A DNA stretch of 64,000 nt from Amyloporia xantha. Taxonomy: Eukaryota > Basidiomycota > Agaricomycetes > Polyporales > Adustoporiaceae. The notes under the pieces are model-generated. The model ran no database searches, was not told the DNA's origin, and saw nothing but the letters and a program-made list of their open reading frames with translations. Positions 25,506 to 36,173 of the stretch are shown here, piece by piece. The stretch covers positions 310,001-374,000 of the forward strand of contig JAYKKR010000016.1 of the NCBI GenBank assembly GCA_036971615.1, written 5' to 3'. The translations under genes and the position numbers were made by a program. Positions within the stretch are counted from its first letter, which is position 1, and each line of letters opens with the position of its first letter.

Positions 25506-28500
25506 TCACAGGCTGAAAGACGGCATTGAAGAATTCGATCCAGCGAAACTGCCCATCCGCTGCATGGAGCTGGATGCGCGCGACTTGTTATTGGCATGGT
25601 GGTGATGATTGTGATACTGCTGGTGGCGAGATTGAACGGGCTTGCTCATCATCTTGCGCTTCATCATCGCCTTTTCTCTCCGCACTTCCTTCTTCGACGG
25701 CTTGAGAGGTTGGTGCGGTCCCGATGACGTCGGGGTCCGATCGTCATCCCGAAGCGACAGCACATCGTTAGGTATGATGAGAGAACTCATGCCCTTCGCC
25801 TTCGACCGTTTGCGAGCTGAGCTAGACTTCTTCTCATGAGGCTTTGATTGCATCAGCATCGCGAGAGAGCTTATGCCGCCATAGACACCGAGACCAGTGT
25901 CGGAAGCAGATCCCTCGACGGTGGAATTGATGGCTGTCTCTCGAGTCCTCCTGAAGGTGGCCATTGGAATTCGGTCCCACCGACTGAGGCTGTGGATATG
26001 TGTCCCGCTAACTGCACTGTCGCTCATGGGGAATTGCTCGTAAGGCTGAACGTCATGATCGTGTGACATTGGTTCCGAGTCCAGGAAGGAAGAATCCAGA
26101 ACATCATCCAGATCGATAGCATCCGTGGACGAGAGCTCTGACGTCGGTAGCTGCGACTGCGCGAAAGTCTCATCGGAGGACTGCGTGGAAGACATGGCCG
26201 ACTCCGAAGGTGGCTCGACCTGCAGAACGATGAAGGATTAGCAAATGCAATCAGCATTAAATTATTGCCTGAAATACGCACTACACCAGAGCACGAGTCA
26301 TTGCACTCCGTCTCGCTGGACAACCGACTACGCTTCGCGGATGCTTTTTTAGACCTTGGGAAGGGACTCGGTACGCAGCCACCCCTTCCATCAATCACCG
26401 CAGACCTCTGGGTGCTTTCGGTGATAGCCATAAACTCGCCCATTGCAGGTGCACCACCGGAGCGTTGCTTGTGCGCAGTGCGCACCTCCGTAACAGACTT
26501 GTCCATCTCGATGTCCTCCAGGTCGTCCATCGAGATCCTGCCTGCAAGGATGTCGGCGGGAGTGGGAGCAGGCGAGCCTTGGTGAGCGGAGAACGATGCA
26601 AGTGCAATACGGACGCTCTCAGAGACGTTCGGCGGGGCTTGGGGAGAAGAAGCGGAGGGAGACCCCACAGTGGAAAGGGGGTTGATGGCGGACACGGCGC
26701 TTGGCCAACGGAAGAGCATCATCGCACGGGAGTTGGGTAGACCATTCGAGTCGACGAGCTCGTCCTCGGTGGTCTCGCCGTCGGTTTCCTCCAGCGCCAT
26801 CTCGTCGACAGTGGCAGAATCATCGTCCCCAGACTCTGTCTCTTGCTGTGACTCGTTCTGCATCTCTACGTCTTGCCCAGCTTCCTGCAGCTCGTAGCCG
26901 AGACTGAAGAGGTTCTGTGGATTCGATCTGGTCAAGAGAACCTGGCCGTCCCAGCTGAACGACAGGCTGTCGAGCTCCAGCCCGAACTCGAACTCTCCGC
27001 GGCCCCGCCTTACTTGTATTGATGGATCGATATCCATCAAAAGCAGCGCATCCTCCTCGTCCGCAGACAATGAACATGATGGTTCAAAATCCGACGGGGC
27101 GTCGAACGAGTCAAAGTCACCCATGTCCCGGGACGAATCCGAGTCGGATGAACCGTCCAGGTTAGCGAAGAATAGGTCAGCATCGAAGGAAGACTCCTCG
27201 TCATCGCTCCAGCCCGCTGCACCGTCTCCGAAAGTGACGCCAATGGTGCTACTAGTCTCTTCACGGTCAAGTTGGACGTCGTCAAGCCCATCCCCCTCCG
27301 TATCGGCGTCGACATCTTCATCTTCATCAGTGTCGTTGTCGCTGTCTTCGTCCTGCTCCTCGGCCTCCTCATCACCGCTCTGATTGCTGTCAACATCCGC
27401 ATCCTCCTCATCCAGACCAACACTACTTTTTCTGGACTGTGTGTCCCAATTACCTCCACTTTCACGTCGATTCTGACTTCCGTCATTGCCAGAATTTTTC
27501 CTAATGAGTGTCTTCGTTTTCCCTCCATGCATAAGGAGGCGTGTCTCTTCCTCAATCTCTGAATCAAGGGACGAGAGCTCGGAATCCGAGTCGGACGACT
27601 CTGATGAGCTGCTGTGTGATGATGTAGATGCTGCAGAGACGAAAGTGGGTAATCTTTCCGAGAGCGTATCATCACTGAAGTCGGCGTGCGGAAATGACTT
27701 CAATGCCCCTTTTGCGAAACCCGAAGCCGGAACCTTGCGGCCTGTCATGGTTCTGCCCTTGGATTTCTGCTTGCCCTGACCTACCGGAACGCTCCTCTTC
27801 GGCGCAGCGTGCTTGCCCGCCTGTTTGCCCTTGCCTTTGCCCGAACCCGACGCAGCGGTAACTGTCTTCCCACCAAATGAATTTTCTGTGACTGCGTTGC
27901 CTGCAGTATTTTGTGTTGCTACCAATGCCTCGGCTGCTCTCCGAGCAGCAACGACCGCCTTCGGAGGACGGCCTCTGCGTTTGGGCGCAGCGGGATCTAG
28001 GATACCGAGCGCTAAATGATGGGCCGTGACGCTGGTGGGAACCGAACTCGCTGGCATTTCTGATGCGTCGGGGGGCGACGAACCGAGGAGCGGCCGATGC
28101 TGCCCAGCGCCGACATTGGTTTGCTCTACAGGGTGCTGTTTGCGCAGCTTGAGGTTGGAGGGCACAGTGAGTCTTATTTTGAGAGACTGCAAGCCGACGT
28201 TCGAGGAGGCGTTCGCGGCAGAGCCGTTCAAAGTAGATATAGAAGGAACTGAAGGCGCAGTTGCGTCGTTCCTGCTGGATAGTGCGGGACCCACCCTGTT
28301 CTGACAGGTACACTCGCTCTCGCAGACCGGACATATGTCGTCGTCGTCGTCCTCGGGGGATAATGGGTTTGCGCCTATGACGGCGCCTGCGATATGGGAA
28401 TGAGAAGGCGACATTGGGAGAGCTTGTTGTTTTGGGGGATCTACAGGCGACGATCAGTATCACCTTCATACAATGGACACTGAGCGGAAGATATGAATGA

Positions 28501-28732
28501 TGTTGAGGGGTCGTGTGGTGCCCCGGAGTGCACACGAGTGGTAGGAAATGAGCATCGGAGATAGGAACGATCAAGACGAGGATAGTTGGTCAGGCCAACG
28601 TGAAATGTGGATTGAGACCAAGTGTGAAGAGGTCGGAAGAGGGGGTGAGAAGGAACGAGGCATACGAATGGTCGAGGGTGCGGGTGCAAACGGAGGAGGA
28701 AACATACTTGATGCCATGTTCTTTTTTGCCAT
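25506..28732 (-). CDS. Large acidic AT-hook protein with N-terminal Cys motif, function unknown
   Basis: Three exons give about 1,000 residues. Exon 1 is short (MAKKNMAS from 28732). After an intron of about 260 nt, NPPKQQALPMSPSHSHIAG leads into EDDDDDICPVCESECTC, a compact Cys cluster that could bind zinc. KLRKQH precedes an AT-hook-like KRRGRPPK. A Lys/Gly-rich basic region (GKGKGKQAGKHAAPKRS) follows, then a ~200-residue acidic stretch with DEEDADVDSNQSGDEEAEEQ. A conserved-looking segment EFGLELDSLSFSWDGQVLLT comes next, then RMMLFRWPSA-like RAMMLFRWPSAVSAINPLS, and the last exon with KKEVRREKAMMKRKMMSKPV and a His run. The composition suggests a nuclear, chromatin-associated regulator (inference). 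I cannot assign a named family. The start was chosen by the donor after MAKKNMAS and the matching acceptor at about 28441. Confidence 0.8.
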
Positions 28733-29026
28733 GTTGTAGAGGAAACCAACATTTGTTCTTTGGATAGTCCAGGTTGGCGAGTGTGCCCGGGGCGGGGAGG
28801 AGGAGATGAGGGTGAAGCGCAAAATGCTCCGGAGTGAAGACGCGGCAGCGCTCATCCGCAACCGAGGTGGCTGAGACAACTCCTCGCGATCAATCAGCCT
28901 CGTTCCTGCCTCGACCCTCTCATCCATCATATCTCTATTCTAGATTATTTCTCAGAACTTTGCTCGTGTGCTAGCCGACTGACATCTTGCCCGAAGAACC
29001 GTCTTTTTTCTCTCTCATTTCTGACC
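28733..29026. promoter_or_regulatory. Divergent promoter region, AT-hook gene / BFR2
   Basis: A 294-bp spacer between divergent starts. An open frame on the minus strand extends upstream of 28732 but contributes no recognisable domain. Confidence 0.4.
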
Positions 29027-30821
29027 ATGTCTCGTACGTATACCGGCCCAGCAATTTTAGGCCGTCCTAACTCATCTGTACCCCCAGGTCTTTCCCTTGC
29101 CCAGCAGCTCGCCGAGCTTTCTGAGGCTGCTCCTGTCGGTACGTTACTCAATACTCATGTCAATAACCCTGAACGGACTAGGTTGTCATCAGACCTCGAC
29201 CCCGAAGACGTGCAGGCGGGCGTGTATCCGGAAGATGAATCTGCTATCGATAATACGACAGCCAGGGAACACTATGTAGATGTCGCGTGAGTGCCCCATG
29301 CATCCAGTATTCACACCGGCTTACAGGGGACCCATATTCTGTCATTACAGGCCCTCTGCAATACGTAAATTGCACGAGAGCGTGTCGGACCCCAAGTACG
29401 AAGGCGTCCGCACCTCACGCAAGCAGCTATTTGAGGATATCGATGGAGAGGCTGAAAGCAAACATGAGGGCAGCTCGCTTCATGGGTCTGTGCCGAGCCA
29501 GTCGGAAGATGAGGATGAATCCGAATCTCAGAAAGGCGAGGAAGAGGGTGAGGATGAAGACGCTTCGGAGAGCTCACAGAGCGACCACGAAGACGGGTTT
29601 GAACAAGATAGTGCGCCATCTGGCCAGGAAGATGCCCCACAATTAAACGGACAACCTGGACACAGTGAGAACGAGCATCAATACAATGACGACCTCGCGT
29701 CAACCCTTCGCAAAACTCGCGATGAGGACCGCCAAAAGGGCAAAGCAGTCGCCCGGCAAATTGTGCGTCACCTGGTCGCATTTCGTCAGTTTCTCGGCTC
29801 TAACCGGGCGATCTTACCATAGGCCCTCTGGGACACCTTATTGGATACACGGATACAATTGCAGAAAGTCGTCACTGCAGCCAACAGACTACCTAATGTG
29901 AGCCTTCGTCTCCGCTCGTGCAATGCGTTTGGAACGCCCTCGCTAATCGATGTACGTATCCCTCTGGCAGGGTACGTATCTACAAAACCTCGCTAGTCAC
30001 CGAAATGCTCGCGAGGCGCTCGACATCATGTTCGGCGAAGCAGCCGCACTCTCCGAAGAGCTATTCTCACTGCAGGAGGTGCCTATTTTCTCACGTTCAG
30101 TTAGATGACGATAATGATCCTCGTGTAGGACCTTCTTCAACACAACGAGTCGGTTACTGCCCCTCCGCGTAAGCGGAGGAAGGTAGGACACGAGCAGGAG
30201 GCGTCGCGTGATAACGCAGACTTGTTGCGTGACCTCTCCACAGACGCCTCAGCGCTCGAGGCGAGCTATCATGGCCATCTCGTGCAAACCTTGGCGAAAT
30301 GGTCTGCCAAAGTCCAGGCCGTTGCACCGAGCGTCCTCATGGGCAACCGTACGTCTTTCAACAAGGACGACAGGAGCAAAGCGGGCGTGGTCGGTATGGT
30401 GGACGACATACTGAGGACGGATCGCGACAAGTTGTTGAGCCGGACGAGGATAAGCAGGAGCAAGAACAAGCGCCTAGGGTCTGGTGATAAACCTTCCGAA
30501 GCACATGTCGGTGACAGTGATGAGAAGGAAGACCCGGAGGTCTTCGATGACTTGGACTTCTACCAGCAGCTTCTCCGAGACGTCATCAAGGCCCGTGGGG
30601 GTGACACTGCGGGCGGCGAGCAGGACTGGATGGCACAGCAGCGGGACCGCAAGGCGAAACGCAAGCTGAAGCTCGATACCAAGGCGAGCAAGGGAAGGAA
30701 GCTGCGCTATGAGGTTCATGCCAAGCTGCAGAACTTCATGGTGCCCGTACCTGTCGTTCATGGTGCTTGGCATGAGGAGCAGATCGATGGGCTATTTAGT
30801 TCACTATTGGGAGCGGGCTAG
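29027..30821 (+). CDS. BFR2: Bfr2/AATF (Traub family) ribosome-biogenesis factor
   Basis: A nucleolar SSU-processome factor needed for early 18S rRNA processing. The N-terminus has LSLAQQLAELSEAAPV. The next exon gives PSAIRKLHESVSDPKYEGVR and SRKQLFEDIDGE. A long acidic stretch follows (SEDEDESESQKGEEEGEDED). The helical AATF region includes ALWDTLLDTRIQLQKVVTAA and REALDIMFGEAAALSEELFS. The nuclear-signal-like PPRKRRK precedes LLRDLSTDASALEASYHGHL, TLAKWSAKVQAVAP and LSRTRISRSKNKRLG. The C-terminal TRAUB domain has FDDLDFYQQLLRDVIKARG, KGRKLRYEVHAKLQNFMVP and EEQIDGLFSSLLG. The order and length match Bfr2. No break was seen. Confidence 0.94.
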
Positions 30822-31122
30822 AACCTCGCGATGTATATTCTTCCCTTAGATGTCAATGTATATGTTGAGGGGATATCTATCTGATCTTCGAGCCTGTTGA
30901 CATTGAGATAGAAAATTTTACAATTTGTTTGAACCAACGATCGGCGACATATTTACTTTGAGATGATCAAGGAAACAAACTTGATAAACAAAAAGAAACA
31001 GTGCTCTGGCTACGGATGATGATGATTATCCACATTAATAGAGCGTACGAAATATACAAAGCACAATGTTGTACATGGGCCGACAAAGTTGCTACTCACA
31101 CACTGGTCATGATTGGTGGTCA
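30822..31122. other. Convergent 3' intergenic region, BFR2 / POL3
   Basis: A 301-bp AT-rich spacer between convergent genes; only probable 3' UTRs. Confidence 0.45.
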
Positions 31123-34100
31123 TTACCAAAGCTCGGTATCAAATCGTGCAAGGGTGGTGTTAGCGTCTTCAACGTCTTTCTGCGCTTTCTTTCTCATATA
31201 GAAAATAGGACAATCTTTGCTCGTACATAGCACTTCCTGAAATGAAATGAAATAAGGGACTGGAGGTGTGATTCATTACAGCAGACTAACCTGATGCAAC
31301 GAGCCTTGACACCGCTGACACTGTGTCCACAGTCGGGAGAAACGCACTTGAAGTTCCGAGGCGGTAGTAACCTGGCAAATGTGTTAGTCAGATGAGCAAC
31401 GATACAGTATTAGAGTCGTTCTCACATGCTTCTGGAACAATTCACCTATCCTCGGCCGGCAGTTGTTACAAACAGCACCATCTGGAATAGACAGTCAATA
31501 CGAGCCCCGAAACACAAATGGGCCATCGCTGCTCACTTGGGACGCTATTGCCCTGCCGTAAAGCAGTTTTACAACCCATGCATGTCGCGGTCTTCACCGC
31601 GAATTTCATCAGGCCTCCGACAGTAGGCGTTGCGATTTGAATTGTTCGTGTGTGATCTCCAGATACTGGGCATAGAGGTCAGCCTACAATTTTAAGACAA
31701 GATTACAGTGAACTACGCACGAAGGGAAGCAGCCTTCTCTCCGAGAATCGGCTCGAAAATTCTCATCAAAGGGTTGGACAGCTGATTATCCAGATAATAC
31801 TTCGTGTCGATGGGGATGTTGTTCTCCAAGACATAGATAGGATCTTCTGACTTCTCATATGCGGCAGCGCCTGAAAGAGAGGATCGCTTTATGTGACCGA
31901 CCCGGTAGATGAATCTTGTAACATACCCTTCACACCCTTGATAATTACATATGCGATACGGTCACCAAGAGCAGGAGCCGAGCCTTTTCATATGCATAAG
32001 TCGGTCGTATAAAGCTGATAACGCTACAAGAGCCACACACCTGCATCCCGTTGTTTCATCCTTTCGGCCAACTCAACATGGGCTTGCTTCCCCGCATACT
32101 CTATTTTCGCAAAGAGATCATGAATAACTCTGATGAGATGAGCCAAAAATTAGGGAGCATGCTACTGACTTGACTTAGCAAGAGCCTTAGTGATAACCAG
32201 TTGTGACATGTCTACTTTGTTCTGCAAGAGGTCAGAAATCATCTGCTTGGTATACCTGCTCGCTACGATGAGGACCACATAGCCGAAGATGAAATCGTTC
32301 CGCTCACTCTTCGGCTCCCTTGACATCACGATCGATGAGCATCTTATGTAGACATGTCTCAATGACTGTGGATACCAGACGACAATTGTCTCGTCGCACG
32401 GTCTGTTACGGGGTTAATTTGTCGAGCAAGCACTGCATTAATTCCAGACGCTTACTTCGATACCTTTGGTGTCCATCTTATCGTATTTTTCCGGCCTGGT
32501 CCAGTAAAGACCTGCGTAGCGTTTCTTGCTGATAAGCAGGTATGGGAAATACACCTTCTCGAACTCTAGCTTGATGGGCTTAATGAATTTCGCAGTAACG
32601 AAGTCTGCCGCCTGACTCCCTAGACACAGCATGTGAAGAATGGCCCGACTTAAGTCTTTGATACACATACCTAGTGCCATGACTGTCGGAAGGTCTGTAG
32701 GTCCGAATTTGACCATGACAGAATCGGTATCACCATAGATTACCCGTGCATCGTGAGAGTGGCCGTTCGCAATACAATACTCAGCTTCCACCTCCTATAT
32801 CGAAGTAAGACATATGAGCAAGCATTCCCCTTAAGCACCCTGCGATTAATTACCTGCTTAGTCTTCTCGATCATCTGGCGACCGTATGATGTGACACTGG
32901 ATGAGATAGCCAGACATGGCAGCTTGCCTATCGTGGCTCCAGTGAAACCGTACACGGAATTGGCACTGATCTGTTTCTATAAGTTAGACTACTGGATGGA
33001 GGACAGTAATAGGTGTCGCATACCTTCAGCGCAAGCTGTCGACCATCAAGCACGGCACGTTTGAACGGATCGGTCTCCTTTTTCAGGTCGGCCTTTGCTC
33101 GCTTTCGCGCCCCAATGAGGTCTTCGAGGATAGTTGGCAAAAGTCCCTTCCGCTTAGATGACTTTACGAATAAATCTATTGGTTATGCAATGAGTTTTCT
33201 CGAATAGTCAAGGAAATGCCAATTATACCGTTGTTCGGTGTCTGAATATAATCGACGTCCTTGACAAGATGCAGGCGATCGATTGCAGACTTGTCAAGTA
33301 GTGTCGTATAGCATAAATTATGGGCCATCATGATGGAAGGATATAGGGAACTGAAATCGAGAGTCGCGATGGGCACGTCGTAGTAACCCTTCTCCGGCTC
33401 GATAACGGTTGCACCTTCATACTGCTCGTCCGATCCTGCAAGCAATGAATGAGCTATAGCTCACCACGGAAGAAAGGGCTCGTACCCTCTCCTCTCAGTG
33501 CGGGCACCACGTAACCATCTTCATTAGCCTTACGGAAAAGTTGTGACAGCACTTTAATCGATTGTCCTCGTGCGAGAAGGTAATTGAAGGGAACTCCCGT
33601 GACACGAGCCATCTCAATGTAGTTGATAAAGCACATGAGTTTGTCCATCAACCGTTGTGGCAGGTAGGCATCCTATGTTCCCAATTCAATGAGCGTGCGC
33701 AAAGTGCGAAAGCGGCTTTCTCCCTTGCCTTAAGACAGTACACCGCCAGTCGTCTCCGGGACTCCGGCGTGCCATTCTGTAGCTGTGTAATCACTGAATG
33801 ATGTACATCTTCCTTCTGCTCCCCGAGGAATTGCGCGCAAACCGAGTTCAGCGTATAACTACGCAGCTTGTGTTCTCGCTGCATGTACTGCAAGATATCC
33901 ACTTGCAATCTACCGTCTAATGCTGTCTCCTGTGAGTCTCGTTGGCCAAATGCCTTCGAGGAAAAAGTGAGTCTCTTTTGGTTTGAGCCTTCACACCTAT
34001 GAGTGAAATATTGAGACGAATTTCGGCAGGGATACGAGACAGACAAACCCTTCATCCTGCCCAAGTAAGGAAATTTGTTCGCCTTCAACGCCTTGGCTCG

Positions 34101-35676
34101 GTCCATGAGGTACGGAAAGTCGAAGTTAGAGATATTGTAGCCAATGATCACATCGGGGTCGACCTCCTCAATAAAGTCCCTCCAGGCCTCGAGGAGTTTA
34201 ACCTCATCATCGAAGGACAGTATTTGCGAGCCGACAATATGTGAGCAGGTATTCAGGGTGAAGACGTTTCGAATAAAGGGTTTGCTTTCGCCTATAAGCG
34301 AATGTTTCTGGTCAATCGCTACGCACAACCTCAAGGAAAGAAAAGACGGACCTTGACGAGTAACCATATTTGCAATCTGAATAACTGGGTCGATGTTGGC
34401 CTCAGGGAAAATGCCTTTCCGACCCGCACATTCGATATCGAAGCTCAGGATGCGTAAAGGTGCGATCTTGGACCACTGGCCTTCTGGAACATGCGATATG
34501 AAGCGGTCCCACCTATAGCCCGACAATTAGTATACTTTAGGCTTCTCAGGCTGTCGACATACCTAACACTGAGTTCAATCTGACAATGGGACCGTTTCTT
34601 ATCCTCAGGTATCAGCTTGTAGCTTCCAGCTGGGACCTCTATCCAGTTCATTCCAACAACCTACTCTCATGTTCAAAGTTATACTCAGCAGCCACGAAGT
34701 CAGACACTCTTACTTTGGTATCGATCATGAAGCGGAGGGTATAAGCGATATTACTCTCGAAGGTGTTCACTACCTCGGGAAATATATCACGGAAAAGGCA
34801 TTCGCCCCGTTCGAATATCCGTAATTACCCAAAAGAAAAGTCAGCTGGAAGAAGAGAGATGAAATAGTCGGAATACTCATCTCTGACTTTGGGTAGACTC
34901 CTCTGATCGGCGACGGTAATCTTGAGGAAGATAACCCAATCATCACCTCTGTATCCCCATAGACTGCGCTTCTTTTGAAGTTCTACGGTCCGTACTATCC
35001 CACCTGTTCCAACATTCTGTATCGAGAGTCTGTCAGGGAGGCGTCGTGATGCAAGGACACAGGGCGTACATTGAGATATTCTGCAAAGGCGTATACGTCG
35101 CTCTCCGTGAAACCACGTGGTGCAGCCACATAGAAATACGGCAGGAAGTCGGTGATGTGAGCCAGTACACTGTGGCCAGCCTGAAAGCGCCATGAGTGAG
35201 GGAAGGCAGAGATGTACTAGCAAGCATACCTCAGTCACACCAAACATCCTAAGACCTAGCCCGCCGCTGCTCGAGTCGACAGCATCCTCTATGTCGATCT
35301 GTTGGAAGACTGCAAGAATTGACACAGGCCCAGTCTTCGAAAGTGGAAACTCGCTTACTGATAGTGTCTGTCCTTTCATTGAGAGAAGGCAGAGATGGTC
35401 TCGCCCAGCAGTCCGCACCACCTTCAGCGTCTGCAAATTAGAATTAGAGGGGTGTGTACCCACGACGCACTATCGCGACCAGACTGTACCCTTTGCTTCT
35501 CCGGCTTCCTCTTTCAAACGCTCAAGAACATCCGCAAACGATGGTTGCTGCGCAATTTGCGTGCCATTAGGAAACGAGTCTGAAGTCGCGAGCTTTCGCC
35601 TTTTTGGAGACGGCTGCGATTCATTGTCAAGCTTGAATGTCTCTGTTGCTGTGCTAGGGGCGCGTTCTCGCGTCAT
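31123..35676 (-). CDS. POL3: DNA polymerase delta catalytic subunit
   Basis: A family-B replicative polymerase with about twenty introns and about 1,080 residues. The N-terminus has [17 protein letters not shown], then [15 protein letters not shown] and FQQIDIEDA. Exo I is [11 protein letters not shown], exo [16 protein letters not shown], and exo III lies in [24 protein letters not shown]. Motif A is [10 protein letters not shown], motif [12 protein letters not shown] then [10 protein letters not shown], and motif [29 protein letters not shown] precedes [16 protein letters not shown]. The last exon codes [16 protein letters not shown] with the final Cys pair of CysB, the Fe-S/B-subunit-binding module. 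Stop at 31123-31125. Two oddities: a GC-AG intron after YCLK, and a missing base in a T run near 33962. The start at 35676 is the first suitable ATG, but a longer N-terminus cannot be excluded. Confidence 0.95.
33668..33728 (-). other. GC-AG intron in POL3
   Basis: The junction between YCLK and [12 protein letters not shown], contiguous in the family, needs a donor GCAAGG after AAG and the acceptor acatag before GATGCC. No GT donor fits. The context AAG|GCAAGG is the known strong GC-donor consensus. Coordinates are approximate within a few bases. Confidence 0.8.
33962..33966 (-). other. Apparent one-base deletion in POL3 (T run on coding strand)
   Basis: The exon after the donor in RMKG reads [12 protein letters not shown], then needs [15 protein letters not shown]. 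The two frames meet at five T (five a on the plus strand). Six would restore the frame and give a sequence matching other Pol3 proteins. No intron fits. Confidence 0.7.
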
Positions 35677-36173
35677 TCGCGTCGCTTGTAAGAGCTTTGC
35701 CCGACTCACCGGACCAGGGGAACGTTCTCTTTTGATGAATGCGAGGTTGTCGCCATGATTTTTATAAGAATTTGCAGCTAAAAGGTAAGAGTTTGGAACG
35801 CGACTTGGATGTGGTGGACGCGACCAGGGGTGACCGCGTCTCGGGTAATGGGCAATGTGACGCGCTTGGCCTTGTTTACAGTGTGGCGACTGAGACGTGC
35901 GTAGCCGCCGACTCATCGCCGACTGCTTGCTGAGCCTCGCTCCCGACGTGCCTACTCCCGCCAGACAGTCCTGTGCTGGCTGTGCATATGACAAATACAC
36001 AGTCATTCTGAGTCACCATCATTCTGTGCTGTTGCGGAATCATTGTCCAGTCAACAAAGTCCTACCATGTATTTATCTCCCGAGTCATTGTTGTATCACT
36101 CCCTGCTTATATATCGTGTCTGACGATCTCTAGAGTTTTTCACCACACTTGATCTGTATCTGTTACCGAAATC
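35677..36173. promoter_or_regulatory. Divergent promoter region, POL3 / VMS1
   Basis: A 497-bp spacer between divergent starts. The minus strand is open through much of it in the POL3 frame, but no better start is visible. No specific binding site recognised. Confidence 0.4.

Noticed and set aside
27123..27383. Plus-strand Ser-rich open frame
   Set aside because: Antisense shadow of the acidic region of the gene at 25506-28732.
29149..29191. 43-nt gtacgt...ctag segment in the first BFR2 exon
   Set aside because: The unspliced frame already reads on into DLDPEDVQAGVYPEDE, as expected of Bfr2; splicing would break it.
35700..35757. Alternative POL3 start with ATGGCGACAACC and a short intron
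   Set aside because: The implied intron would be only about 25 nt, too short to splice.
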